A stretch of DNA of 64,000 bases from Atopobiaceae bacterium (GTDB lineage: Bacteria > Actinomycetota > Coriobacteriia > Coriobacteriales > Atopobiaceae). Within the stretch, counting starts at the first letter, position 1. Every line of letters begins with the position of its first letter. The DNA lies in assembly GCA_015258485.1 (NCBI GenBank), contig JABZIF010000001.1, positions 24,573-88,572 on the forward strand, given 5' to 3'. Under the pieces are notes generated by a model. That model saw nothing but the letters and a program-made list of their open reading frames with translations. It was not told the origin of the DNA and ran no database searches. A program made the position numbers and the translations under genes. This document shows, piece by piece, positions 36,113-44,533 of the stretch.

Positions 36113-37093
36113 CTACGCAAGCGCCTCTTCAAGCGCCTTAAGATTATCACGCATTACAGACAGATAATCTTCTCCCGCTTTAAGCTGTTCATCAGTTAAA
36201 CCCTCAAGAGGATTTAACTCTTTTACTTGTGCACCTGTTGCTTCCGCAATTGCTTGAGCAACCTTTGGACTTACAAGCTCCTCCGAGAAAATTACCTTAA
36301 CATTATTCTCTTTAACAAACTCAGTTATTTTTTTCATCTCTTGTGCATTTGGCTCTGCATCTGCTTCAACACCTTCAATGGGCATCTGAGTTAAACCGTA
36401 TGCTTCACAGAGATAACCAAATGCCTGATGAGAAACAACAATGGTCTTATTTGGCAGCGAGTCTAAACCTTTATGAAATTCATTATCGAGCGTTTCAAAC
36501 TCAGCGTTTGCTTTATCTAAATGAGCAGCATATTCATCTTTGTTTGAAGCATCCTTCTCAGAAAGTGCATCACAAATATTCTTCATCTGAATTTTTGCAT
36601 TAAGAGGGCTGAGCCAAACGTGAGGATCTGTAGTACCGTCTCCATGATTATGATCATGACTTTCCTCATGATCATGATCATCATCTTCAAGGCTTAGCAA
36701 ATTAACACCTTTTGATGTTTCAACAGCAACTAACTTGGCATCAGATCCAAGACCATCCAATACGTCCTTAACCCAATGTTCCATTCCCGCCCCGTTATAA
36801 ATTAAGAAATCAGCTTCTTGAATAGTTTGAATATCACGGCTCGTAGGCTCCCAATCATGAGGCTCTGTACCAGCTGGAACAAGACACGTAACCTCAGCCT
36901 TATCTCCTGCAATACGCTTTGCAAAGTCATACATCGGATAAAAACTTGCGACAATAGTAAGTTTTTCTTTAGCAGTACTCTGACCAGCAGTATTACTCTG
37001 ATTGGCAGTTTTACATCCTGAAAGAAAAGCACCAAGACCGACCGTAGAAATAGTAAGTGCACTACGACGAGAAAGATTTGGATTCAAATTCAT
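36113..37093 (-). CDS. znuA: zinc-binding lipoprotein of ABC importer (ZnuA-like)
   Basis: A 326-residue cluster A-I binding protein. Start at ATG 37093 (GGAG 6 nt upstream). A twin-Arg start (NLSRRSALTIST) precedes a lipobox LSGC at about residue 27, so it is a membrane-anchored lipoprotein. Metal ligands look standard: His in TEPHDWEP, His in TTDPHVWLSP, His in VSHQAFGYL and Glu/Asp further on. A His/Asp-rich loop (DDDHDHEESHDHNHGDG) at about 140-156 is the ZnuA-type zinc loop and argues for zinc over manganese. Confidence 0.92.
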   Translation of the reverse strand: MNLNPNLSRRSALTISTVGLGAFLSGCKTANQSNTAGQSTAKEKLTIVASFYPMYDFAKRIAGDKAEVTCLVPAGTEPHDWEPTSRDIQTIQEADFLIYNGAGMEHWVKDVLDGLGSDAKLVAVETSKGVNLLSLEDDDHDHEESHDHNHGDGTTDPHVWLSPLNAKIQMKNICDALSEKDASNKDEYAAHLDKANAEFETLDNEFHKGLDSLPNKTIVVSHQAFGYLCEAYGLTQMPIEGVEADAEPNAQEMKKITEFVKENNVKVIFSEELVSPKVAQAIAEATGAQVKELNPLEGLTDEQLKAGEDYLSVMRDNLKALEEALA

Positions 37094-37115
37094 AATATTC
37101 TCCATCTGTTTTAAA

Positions 37116-37126
37116 TGATTTAATCA
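37116..37126. promoter_or_regulatory. short palindrome before znuA
   Basis: TGATTTAATCA is a perfect 5-1-5 palindrome between the promoter and the RBS of znuA, a position that would suit a metal-responsive repressor. A GCTTTG/CAAAGC inverted pair (37136-37141, 37157-37162) lies next to it. No match to a known Zur or MntR consensus can be claimed. Confidence 0.3.
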
Positions 37127-37176
37127 AAAGTAACTGCTTTGCCAAACGTAATGTAACAAAGCAATTATGAAATCCC

Positions 37177-37204
37177 TTATTACTTTTACTTTTCTATCGG
37201 TCAA
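37177..37204 (-). promoter_or_regulatory. probable znuABC promoter
   Basis: On the minus strand TTGACC (37204-37199) and TAATAA (37182-37177) are separated by 16 nt, about 84 nt before the znuA start. This is the best sigma-70 type pair in the 356-nt gap 37094-37449. Confidence 0.45.
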
Positions 37205-37296
37205 ACCAAACGCTCAAACCTACCAGTTTGTTGCCTTCTCCGTATCATACTCACCTCTTATCATCTGAACATGCTTTCATACTTCCTATTTAGCAC

Positions 37297-37332
37297 GAAA
37301 GCGGGCCGTCTAAGACGGCCCGCTTTCTTTTT
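37297..37332 (+). terminator. strong terminator-like hairpin, plus-strand polarity
   Basis: A perfect 14-bp GC-rich stem (37297-37310 with 37314-37327, loop TAA) is followed on the plus strand by TTTTTAG. On the minus strand the tail is only TTTCGTG. Neighbouring genes on both sides read minus, so it either ends the DUF3290-DUF421 operon by stem strength alone or terminates an unannotated plus-strand RNA from the gap 37106-37296, which has no protein gene. Confidence 0.75.
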
Positions 37333-37449
37333 AGCAGTAGTATAGCAAGTAAAATTATTTAATCAAAGTATGAATAAGTTTACTTTTATAAAATCATCTC
37401 TATATGCATTATCTTATAAAAATTTAACCCATAAATCATGCGTTATGAC

Positions 37450-38082
37450 CTAATCGGAATACGGCGTGATTGTTAAATTTCCTTTACTATATTCAGCTAA
37501 ATAAATTTCTGAAGAAGCATAACCTTGCCGTTTAAGTTCGTTTTCAAGCCAATTTTCTTCAAGATCCATCGCATCAAGGATATTCGTCTGAACCTGTCCA
37601 TCAGTAATGAGAGGAAATTTTACATTCTCTTCACCGTGCTGAACAATAATAAGCTGACCATTTTGCTCAAGAATAGCGCGCTTAACTTCAGATACATAAC
37701 TTACGCCTGCCTGCCTCAACTTTAAAGAAACATCGTAAGCAGTAAGTCCAGCTGATCTGCAATTATCAACAAGTAGTTTTCCCCTATCAATAACAATAAT
37801 CGGCTTTCCATCAACAAGGCCTTTAATGAACATATTATTAGTACGAAGCCATTTAAGTGCCAAAACAATAATGAGCCAAATCAACAATACGAGTGTGTAT
37901 TGAAGAATACTAATAGCACTGTTGTAAATCATGCCACCAACAATTCCGCCCAGTACAAAGTTTTGTACCTGATCTATTGCAGCCGTTGGAGCTAAATTAC
38001 CTTTTCCACTTACGTTAATTGCCAAAACAAGCGAAAACAAACCAATACACAGCTTAATGGCAACCTCAAGATAAAAATTCAT
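37450..38082 (-). CDS. DUF421 (YetF-like) membrane protein
   Basis: A 210-residue protein with three N-terminal membrane helices (about 5-25, 35-60, 62-80) and a cytoplasmic DUF421 domain (LRTNNMFIKGLVDGKPIIVI, then LRQAGVSYVSEVKRAILEQNG). The family is widespread in Gram-positive bacteria and of unclear function; some members affect spore or cell-envelope properties. The ATG lies 4 nt after the DUF3290 gene stop, and this DUF3290-DUF421 pairing is a known recurrent arrangement, which suggests the products act together. Confidence 0.8.
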   Translation of the reverse strand: MNFYLEVAIKLCIGLFSLVLAINVSGKGNLAPTAAIDQVQNFVLGGIVGGMIYNSAISILQYTLVLLIWLIIVLALKWLRTNNMFIKGLVDGKPIIVIDRGKLLVDNCRSAGLTAYDVSLKLRQAGVSYVSEVKRAILEQNGQLIIVQHGEENVKFPLITDGQVQTNILDAMDLEENWLENELKRQGYASSEIYLAEYSKGNLTITPYSD

Positions 38083-38086
38083 AAGG

Positions 38087-38530
38087 TTACTCCTCTATAT
38101 GTCTAATATCATTACCGAGCAATGTTATCTGCTCAAACACATAGCCACTATCGCTATTCTTTAAAACATGAAAATATTTTCCATCTACTTCAAGATAAGA
38201 TGGATTTCCCTTATCATCAAAGGCAACATATACATGGCTAGAATCAACATTCAAATTTCGCGCGATAGATTCTTGAGATGCAATAATTGACTCAGAATGC
38301 CTTCGTGCTTGATCAACAGATATCACACGCTCAAACTGTAATAATCCAAGAAAAACCAAAGAGAAAAGAGCAATTAAAACGAGCTCTCTATACTTAGAAT
38401 CTTTTCTATCTCTAAAGTAATGAATAAGCGAGAAAATCAATAAGATTGCAACAAATGCAAAAAGGACCACCTGAGTCCAATCAAGCGTTGCCGAATGATG
38501 AATCAAGTAGTTATGAGAATAAAATTCCAT
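38087..38530 (-). CDS. DUF3290 membrane protein
   Basis: A 147-residue protein with two hydrophobic helices (about 20-40 and 50-68) and an external C-terminal domain (SHVYVAFDDKGNPSYLEVDG). Start at ATG 38530, AAAGGA 5 nt upstream. DUF3290 proteins typically precede a DUF421 gene, as here. The gene begins 36 nt after the deacetylase stop in the same direction and may be read through from the aga operon, though no function in sugar use is apparent. Confidence 0.78.
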   Translation of the reverse strand: MEFYSHNYLIHHSATLDWTQVVLFAFVAILLIFSLIHYFRDRKDSKYRELVLIALFSLVFLGLLQFERVISVDQARRHSESIIASQESIARNLNVDSSHVYVAFDDKGNPSYLEVDGKYFHVLKNSDSGYVFEQITLLGNDIRHIEE

Positions 38531-38566
38531 ATGCATCCTTTATCTTACCTACAGCATCGCTTTACT

Positions 38567-39733
38567 TTAAGCTTTATAAACACTCTTTCCACCTAAGAAA
38601 GTCTCCAGAAGCTGCAGATTTTCATTAAGAACAATAAAGTCTGCTTCGTAACCGGGGCGAATAAAGCCACAAACATCGTCAATACCGCACGAACGGGCAG
38701 GGTTTTCAGATGCCATACGAATAGCATCCTCCGCAGAAACAATACCCCAGTCATACACATTTTTAAGGCCCTGGAACAAGCGAAGAATAGATCCAGCAAG
38801 ACTATGAGACTCATCAGTCAGTCGAGCCGTTCCATCAGAGACTACTACAGGAAAATCTCCCAAATTGTAATTACCGTCAGGCATGCCACCTGCACGCATA
38901 CAATCGGTAATAAGAACGGTATGATCGGTCCCCTTTGCCTCAACCAACGCACGCACTGCAATTGGATTAAGATGATGCCCATCACAAATTGCTTCGGCAT
39001 ACGTTCCGTGTGTGGTCATTGCAGCACCAACCATGCCCGGTTCACGATGATGAAGCCCACTCATTCCGTTATAGGTATGAACGAAGATATCTGCACCAGC
39101 ATTTACACACGCAAGTGCCTGTTCATAAGTTGCATCAGAATGACCTAAGGCAACATGTACACCACGGTTTGCCATCTCTGCACAAAATTCTGGTGCGCCA
39201 TTACGCTCAGGAGCAATAGCAATTTTTGAAATCCAACCATCAGCCCGGTTTTGCCATTCATCAAAGACCTCTACATCTGGATCAAGGAAGTAGGCAGGAT
39301 TCTGGGCGCCCTTGTGTTTCTCGGTAAAGAATGGTCCTTCTAGAAAGATTCCTTGAATACGAGCTGCATCAATGCCATTTGCTGCAATTCCCTCTGCTGC
39401 ATCAGCAACAGACTCACAAGCATCACCGGTTTGTTCAACACTTGCAGTCAGTGTTGTTGGAAGCCAAGAAGTCACACCATTGGAGAGCAGACCTTGTGCA
39501 ATCTCGATAACACCATCTGCATCGCAATCCATGATGTCATGGTCGAGAAAACCGTGGATATGGGTATCAACAAGACCTGGTGCAATCCACGAACCTGTGC
39601 AATCGACAATCTCACAATCTGGCTCTTGTGTTGTAAACTGTCCAAATACACCGTCTTCAATAATCAAGAATCCTGGTCCTGACGTAGCGCCCGGTAAAAA
39701 GAATTTATCTGCTTTAACCGCAAATGTATCCAT
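38567..39733 (-). CDS. agaA: N-acetylhexosamine-6-phosphate deacetylase (NagA/AgaA type)
   Basis: A 388-residue amidohydrolase that removes acetate from amino-sugar 6-phosphates. Start at ATG 39733 (GGGG 6 nt upstream). Motifs: GLVDTHIHGF (metal His pair), EGPF with the Glu ligand, VALGHSDATY, THTYNGMSGLHHR-like VHTYNGMS, and catalytic Asp in LITDCMRAGGMPDG. The fold alone does not separate GlcNAc-6-P from GalNAc-6-P. It lies 55 nt downstream of agaS, in an operon with a mannose-family PTS and opposite tagatose-pathway genes, and no nagB is present, so GalNAc-6-P is the likelier substrate. Confidence 0.82.
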   Translation of the reverse strand: MDTFAVKADKFFLPGATSGPGFLIIEDGVFGQFTTQEPDCEIVDCTGSWIAPGLVDTHIHGFLDHDIMDCDADGVIEIAQGLLSNGVTSWLPTTLTASVEQTGDACESVADAAEGIAANGIDAARIQGIFLEGPFFTEKHKGAQNPAYFLDPDVEVFDEWQNRADGWISKIAIAPERNGAPEFCAEMANRGVHVALGHSDATYEQALACVNAGADIFVHTYNGMSGLHHREPGMVGAAMTTHGTYAEAICDGHHLNPIAVRALVEAKGTDHTVLITDCMRAGGMPDGNYNLGDFPVVVSDGTARLTDESHSLAGSILRLFQGLKNVYDWGIVSAEDAIRMASENPARSCGIDDVCGFIRPGYEADFIVLNENLQLLETFLGGKSVYKA

Positions 39734-39788
39734 AACTACCCCAAACATTGATAACAAGACGTACTTTTAATACGTCCTCACAAATAAC

Positions 39789-40955
39789 TTATAGCGAGTG
39801 AATTGTAACACCCTTTACCACTCGGTTTACCTGACCAGTTGGCGAAGGAGTATCCGGTGTATTTTTAACACGCACGGAATTCAAAAGTGCTACTGTCTGC
39901 GCTATCATCACAAACGGCAGCGCTAAATAAGGTGCTGGCAGAGGCTCTGAAAGAACTGGAAGCGTAAATGTAGAGCCATCAAAATTGGTATTTCCCTCTT
40001 GTTCAATACCAACCGTTAAAGCTGCAATTTGGTCACCTTTAATCTCGTTCAAAATATCCAAATCATATTGACGGGTATACGCATCATTAGAAACAAAATC
40101 AAATACCAACGTCCGATTATCAACGAATGATTTAGGTCCATGACGATAACCCATAGAAGAATCCCAAGAGGTTGCATTAATTCCTGCAGCAAGCTCCAAA
40201 ATTTTCAACTGCGCCTCGTGGGCAAGTCCAACATAAGAGCCCGATCCTAAATAAGTTATACGATTAAAATCTTTCTTAAGCCAAGTAGCAATCTCTGCCT
40301 CACGCTCAATTACTTGACGGCCAAGCTGTGACGCATCATCAATCCAAAGCTTCTTCTTATCATCAGCTGAACTATCAAAAAGCAATGTTGCAAGAAGTGT
40401 CATACAGCTGTATGAACCTGTCATAGCAAATCCTTGATCATTTGCGCCAGGAATTAAGAGTAACAATGTATCATCTCTTTCAGCAGAGTCTTGTGCAAGT
40501 TTTCCTTCTGGAGCACACGTAATATTAATGAACAACAAATTCTTAACAATTTTGCGCGCCACATTAACTGCAGCTAAACTCTCCGGACTATTTCCAGAAC
40601 GAGCAAAAGACACCAATACGGTAGGATCCTCAGAATCTAAGCTGCCATAAGGATCAGAAACAATATCAGTAGTAGCTACCGATGCAAACTCAAAGATGTT
40701 CTTCTCGCCATATGAACGAAGATACGGTGTAATAGTATCTCCAACGTATGCAGAGGTCCCGGCACCAGTAAACACAATACGAGTACGACGAGCTCCTCCA
40801 AGCCTACATGCACGTTCAATAAAAGATGAAATTTCTAAAAGATTATCCTGATAGATAGCATACGTAGACGTCCAAAGATTAGGCTGCTGTTTAATCTCTT
40901 TTGTAGTAATATGAGCGCCCAATTTTTTAAGTTCTTCATTCGATAGTGTGTACAT
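39789..40955 (-). CDS. agaS: SIS-domain aldose-ketose isomerase/deaminase AgaS
   Basis: A 388-residue protein with two SIS domains (about 45-200 and 215-370), including FTGAGTSAYVGD, SFARSGNSPES and GSGSYVGLAHEAQLKILEL. In the GalNAc pathway AgaS converts galactosamine-6-P to tagatose-6-P and ammonia. AAGGG lies 6 nt before the ATG. It sits between a decayed gene and the deacetylase in the aga operon. GlmS-like isomerase domains are related, but the length and the context support AgaS. Confidence 0.88.
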   Translation of the reverse strand: MYTLSNEELKKLGAHITTKEIKQQPNLWTSTYAIYQDNLLEISSFIERACRLGGARRTRIVFTGAGTSAYVGDTITPYLRSYGEKNIFEFASVATTDIVSDPYGSLDSEDPTVLVSFARSGNSPESLAAVNVARKIVKNLLFINITCAPEGKLAQDSAERDDTLLLLIPGANDQGFAMTGSYSCMTLLATLLFDSSADDKKKLWIDDASQLGRQVIEREAEIATWLKKDFNRITYLGSGSYVGLAHEAQLKILELAAGINATSWDSSMGYRHGPKSFVDNRTLVFDFVSNDAYTRQYDLDILNEIKGDQIAALTVGIEQEGNTNFDGSTFTLPVLSEPLPAPYLALPFVMIAQTVALLNSVRVKNTPDTPSPTGQVNRVVKGVTIHSL

Positions 40956-41011
40956 TTCTACCCTTCCTTGCCCAGCAGCTAACTACGTATATGGACAACT
41001 TTATACTTAAA

Positions 41012-41285
41012 TTAATCAGCGCACGCCACACTCAGCGTGAATTCAACAATACTATTTTTCTCACTATGCTTAGTATGGATAAGGCTCAAAACTAGCAAGC
41101 CTTCAAAAATCTCAAGTAAAGCTGCATCGTCAGAACAAGCAATTGAAGCTTTAAGCTCCTCTTCTGCTACACAAATCTTTACGTTATAGTCATCTTCAAT
41201 AATGTGATATAAAACTTTTTTCAACTTCTTGCGCAGTAAGCGATAAAAACAACTTTGCTGGAAAATGCGTTACTTCCAACATCAT
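41012..41285 (-). pseudogene. small protein gene broken by a frameshift at an A6 run
   Basis: From an ATG at 41285 the frame reads MMLEVTHFPAKLFLSLTAQE and stops early after a run of six A (about 41217-41222). Dropping one A joins it to a 70-residue open frame (KVLYHIIEDDYNVKICVAEE and on to CAD at 41012), giving a sensible protein of 91 residues. The downstream half has no start codon with an RBS. The break may be real decay, phase variation at the homopolymer or a sequencing slip. The product resembles nothing I recognise; it lies between the IID and agaS genes. Confidence 0.55.
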
Positions 41286-41491
41286 GGGTACTCATCAGGT
41301 CTGTTACACACTCAGAGATATCGGCAACAAAAGCACCTTTCCCCTTTGATGATAAATAAAATTCATACACTCAAACTCTTGTAGAGCTAATCAAACGATA
41401 GTGTAGGAAAGACCATAAACTCAGAAAGCTTGCATTCAAAAGGAAGTGAATCATCTTGATCCATCTCGTTTTCAATACGATAGCGCAACAT
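41286..41491 (-). pseudogene. remnant coding sequence in the aga operon
   Basis: Reading on from an ATG at 41491, a 34-codon frame (MLRYRIENEMDQDDSLPFEC...) ends at 41387. Protein-like sequence continues in other frames (LALQEFECMNFIYHQRGK, then KGAFVADISECVTDLMSTHD), as if at least two indels had broken one gene. With the next pseudogene this fills most of the 636-nt gap 40956-41591. The product is unrecognised. Confidence 0.35.
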
Positions 41492-41550
41492 ATTTGAAAG
41501 CTACTTATAAAATAGTTGTCTTCCTATGAAAGCTACCATCAAACTCTCCT

Positions 41551-41582
41551 AAAAAATGGGTGCCCAATAAATGGACACCCAT
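41551..41582 (-). terminator. terminator after the PTS IID gene
   Basis: A 10-bp stem (41582-41573 with 41565-41556, one G-T wobble) with a 7-nt loop and a run of six T on the minus strand, 10 nt after the IID stop. It should separate the PTS genes from agaS and agaA, at least partly. Confidence 0.85.
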
Positions 41583-41591
41583 CGAACACAC

Positions 41592-42671
41592 TTAACCCCA
41601 GATATAAGGGAGCACACCAAAGCCAGAACCAAGAAGAGCAATAACCAAAAGTAGGCAAATGCACATAATTGGAGTCCAGTTTCGCTTTGCCATAAGGTAA
41701 TACAAGCAAAGCGTAAGAGCTAGAGGAATAAGCTTTGGAGAAACGCCATCAAGAATCTTCTGGATATCAATAGAAACAGGAGTAGTTACTTCCTGACCAA
41801 CCGTCACCAAATTGACGCCGTTACCAACTGGATTAATTGCAGCGATACCATCTTTGCCATCAGAAGTTTTTCCTGCAAGGAACTCAACAGACTCTGGATC
41901 TGCCTTGAACTCCTTATATGTACCCTTGGAGAAAATCTCCTTATCGTATTGACCAGAAGCAAGCTGCTCATCAGTGAGGGTTACCTGAGAAAGAGCAACG
42001 CTATGAGTCTCTCCGTTAGGAATGTTTGCGCCAGCACCAAGCTTTGTCCCGCCATAGCAAACAACCAAACAACCAACAACAAAGACACCCAAAATAGAGG
42101 CTGCACGGGTAAACTCTTTTGCGTTCTCAGTAAGCAGCGTAATTGCGTCCGTGCCCATCTTGTAAGACAGATTCATCAACCAATAACGAACGGCAAACTG
42201 TGCAACGTTAAAGATGATGAGGAACAAAAATGGTGCAAAGACATTGCCGGAAATAGCCATATTAGAGGTAATACCAGCAGTAATTGGAACAAGTGTAAAC
42301 CAGAATAAAGCGTCACCAATACCACCCAGAGGGCCCATTGCAGAAACACGGACCGCACGAATGGTTGGAATGTCCAGCTTGTTCTGCTCAAGCGAAAGAA
42401 CAATACCCATTACAAAAGTAACAAGGAATGGATGAGTATTGAAGAACTCAAGGTTGTGAGCCATAGATGCAGCTAAGTCGTTCTTGTTATCACCATGAAT
42501 CTTCTCAAGACCTGGAAGGATTCCGTACAGCCAACCAGCAGCCTGCATTCTCTCATAGTTAAAAGAAGCTTGTAGGAATAACGAGCGCCAAACCATCTTA
42601 TTAAGCGTCTTCTGATCAAGAGGCTCAGCAGGTGTGGTGTTCTGATATGTATCAGGAATATTAAATGCCAT
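41592..42671 (-). CDS. agaD: mannose-family PTS permease subunit IID (AgaD-like)
   Basis: A 359-residue IID subunit. Start at ATG 42671, inside the overlapping 3' end of the IIC gene. Typical IID motifs: LNKMVWRSLFLQASFNYERM (about 22-41), AMGPLGGIGDALFW (about 111-124), and a C-terminal helix pair. An inserted segment of about 85 residues (about 213-297, Gly/Asp/Lys-rich) sits before ILDGVSPKLIPL, where usual IID proteins of 270-300 residues have a short loop. It works with IIC in the membrane to bring in the sugar. The GalNAc assignment comes from context. Confidence 0.87.
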   Translation of the reverse strand: MAFNIPDTYQNTTPAEPLDQKTLNKMVWRSLFLQASFNYERMQAAGWLYGILPGLEKIHGDNKNDLAASMAHNLEFFNTHPFLVTFVMGIVLSLEQNKLDIPTIRAVRVSAMGPLGGIGDALFWFTLVPITAGITSNMAISGNVFAPFLFLIIFNVAQFAVRYWLMNLSYKMGTDAITLLTENAKEFTRAASILGVFVVGCLVVCYGGTKLGAGANIPNGETHSVALSQVTLTDEQLASGQYDKEIFSKGTYKEFKADPESVEFLAGKTSDGKDGIAAINPVGNGVNLVTVGQEVTTPVSIDIQKILDGVSPKLIPLALTLCLYYLMAKRNWTPIMCICLLLVIALLGSGFGVLPYIWG

Positions 42672-43467
42672 CTTCGAAGTCACCTCCAGCAACAACAGCA
42701 GGAGCAGCATTCTTCATCTTTGTCTGAAGCTGGTAATCCCAGAAAGCAATACCAAAGCCGATAAGAGCAAGAAGCAGAAGTGCTGGACCAGAAAGCTCAG
42801 GAATGCTGATAAATACAATTGCAGCAGCAAAGCCCATAAAGAAGAAGCCCCAGAGCTCGCGAGAAACCATAACTTTCAGCAAAATTGCGAAGCCAACAAA
42901 ACGCATCATTCCACCAGCGACAGAAAGTGCATTCATAAGCCACTTTGGAATTGCAGCCGTAATTTGTGCTCCAAATGCAGCGCCACCAAGGAAGAAGAGG
43001 GTAACAATAACGCCAAAGAAAAGACCCAGGACTGCCATTGCACCATAATTAATGCGAGCAATACCCTTAGGATCTGCCTTCTCTGCATATCCATCTGCCG
43101 TCGCCATAACAGGTGACATAATAGTGAAGAGAATGGTTACTGCATACTGACCAAGAAGCGAGAACGGAATTGCTGCAGCCACAGCAGCCATTGGCTCAAG
43201 CTTAGTAGTAATTGCAAAGACCGCAGACATAATGCCGCCAATAACAGCGTTAGGTGGTTGAGCACCACCAACAGGCATGTTACCGATGGTCATAAGCTGA
43301 TACGTGCCACCAACAATCAAACCAGTTTGCACATCACCAAGAATCAAACCAACCAAAAAACCAGTCACAATTGGCTGATAAAGAGACTCAAGGAAACTAA
43401 ACTGATCGATGCCAGCGATAAACGCGACGATGAAAATTAATAACACCTGAATAGGGCTAACATCCAT
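42661..43467 (-). CDS. agaC: mannose-family PTS permease subunit IIC (AgaC-like)
   Basis: A 268-residue IIC subunit with about eight hydrophobic helices; motifs QPIVTGFLVGLILGDVQTGL and GGTYQLMTIGNMPVGGAQPP (about 33-70) are typical of mannose-family IIC. AGGAGG precedes the ATG. Its 3' end overlaps the IID gene by 11 nt. The 184-nt gap from IIB contains a 10-bp hairpin. Forms the membrane channel with IID. Confidence 0.9.
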   Translation of the reverse strand: MDVSPIQVLLIFIVAFIAGIDQFSFLESLYQPIVTGFLVGLILGDVQTGLIVGGTYQLMTIGNMPVGGAQPPNAVIGGIMSAVFAITTKLEPMAAVAAAIPFSLLGQYAVTILFTIMSPVMATADGYAEKADPKGIARINYGAMAVLGLFFGVIVTLFFLGGAAFGAQITAAIPKWLMNALSVAGGMMRFVGFAILLKVMVSRELWGFFFMGFAAAIVFISIPELSGPALLLLALIGFGIAFWDYQLQTKMKNAAPAVVAGGDFEDGI

Positions 43468-43596
43468 CTTTAACTCCTCCTTTCAAACACACCCAAACTG
43501 TCGATGACGATGGTCGACAGACTATTCGAGTTTGCTTGCGATATAACAAGAAATTCTTTCTACACAATGTCTTCCAAAAGACGAGTTTCTCGCAAT

Positions 43597-43630
43597 GTTA
43601 TGCGTGTAAAAACAAATATGCACGCATAAC
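43597..43630. repeat. 10-bp inverted repeat between the IIB and IIC genes
   Basis: GTTATGCGTG and CACGCATAAC are perfect inverted arms around 14 nt. On the minus-strand mRNA no U run follows, so it is more likely a processing or stability hairpin than a terminator. A smaller GACGAG/CTCGC hairpin lies just downstream in the transcript. Confidence 0.5.
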
Positions 43631-43651
43631 AGCCGTATGCGTATGCAAAAC

Positions 43652-44134
43652 TTATTCGAATAGCTTTGAGATATCCTCGACCGGGGTCGTAGGAACACGC
43701 CTAATTTCTAACTCCACCCCCAATTCTTGAAGTTCACGGAATGCAGCAACATCTTTATCGTCTACCGCCACACTTGTAGCGACCTGCCGCTTTCCTTCAG
43801 CCATGTGCATATTGCCGATGTTCACCTTCTTAATGGGAACACCGCCCTTGACCAGAGTGAGGACATCCTCTGGATTCTCGGCAACTAAAAAAATATGCTG
43901 ACTTGCAGAAGCCTTATGAATAACATCAATAGTCTTCTGAAGCGTAAAATATCTCGTAGCTACACCATTAGGAGCAGCCATATCCATAAGACCTTGGCGC
44001 ATTTTATTGCCAGCAACCTCATCATTTGCCACAAGAATAAGATTTGTACCAAGTGTCCCATTCCACTGTGTAGCAACCTGACCATGAATCAAACGATTAT
44101 CAATTCGAGCAAGCTTAATGTCTGGTTCACCCAT
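43652..44134 (-). CDS. agaB: mannose-family PTS component IIB (AgaB-like)
   Basis: A 160-residue cytoplasmic IIB protein. His17 in ARIDNRLIHGQVATQW is the phosphorylated residue that passes phosphate from IIA to the sugar. Other family marks: LVANDEVAGN and VNIGNMHMAEGKRQV. AGGAG lies 8 nt before the ATG. It lies between the YajC-like gene and the IIC gene in the PTS operon. Confidence 0.92.
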   Translation of the reverse strand: MGEPDIKLARIDNRLIHGQVATQWNGTLGTNLILVANDEVAGNKMRQGLMDMAAPNGVATRYFTLQKTIDVIHKASASQHIFLVAENPEDVLTLVKGGVPIKKVNIGNMHMAEGKRQVATSVAVDDKDVAAFRELQELGVELEIRRVPTTPVEDISKLFE

Positions 44135-44182
44135 GATAAGCTCTCCTTTCTATATGCGTATCACTACGCACCTTTAAAACAA

Positions 44183-44476
44183 TTACTTAGAATCCTGAGA
44201 AACAGCAATGAGTGCCCATCGATCAAACGTCACAACAACATTTGGAGCAAGTTCAACATCTACCGTTTCTTTTTTGACTGTCTTGACAACACCATATATT
44301 CCGGAAGAAGTTTTTACCTGCTGTCCAGCATGCAAATTTTTCAAAAAATTAGCCGTAGCATCAGTTTTCTTTTTTGAATTTTTCCAGACAACAAATGAAC
44401 AACCAAGGCCAAGAATAATTAAAAAAGCGAGCAAAACAATTGATGAGGCAAGAATATTTTCTGCAAAATGTTCCAT
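44183..44476 (-). CDS. YajC-like membrane protein in PTS operon
   Basis: A 97-residue protein with one N-terminal helix (about 7-30), a Lys-rich stretch and a YajC-type domain (LHAGQQVKTSSGIYGVVKTV, then VELAPNVVVTFDRWAL). YajC normally assists SecDF. A second, PTS-embedded copy is seen in streptococcal amino-sugar and hyaluronan operons, and this gene lies likewise between IIA and IIB. Start at ATG 44476 with AGGAG about 10 nt upstream; a longer frame begins further up. Its role in sugar uptake is not known. Confidence 0.75.
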   Translation of the reverse strand: MEHFAENILASSIVLLAFLIILGLGCSFVVWKNSKKKTDATANFLKNLHAGQQVKTSSGIYGVVKTVKKETVDVELAPNVVVTFDRWALIAVSQDSK

Positions 44477-44533
44477 AAATCTACAACTCCTACCTTTAAC
44501 TTTTTTATTCAAAATTACTATCGCTGAGCATAA

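Noticed and set aside
41012..41224. The 70-codon frame as an intact gene
   Set aside because: It would need a TTG start without RBS; joining to the upstream frame by one base gives a more sensible protein with ATG.
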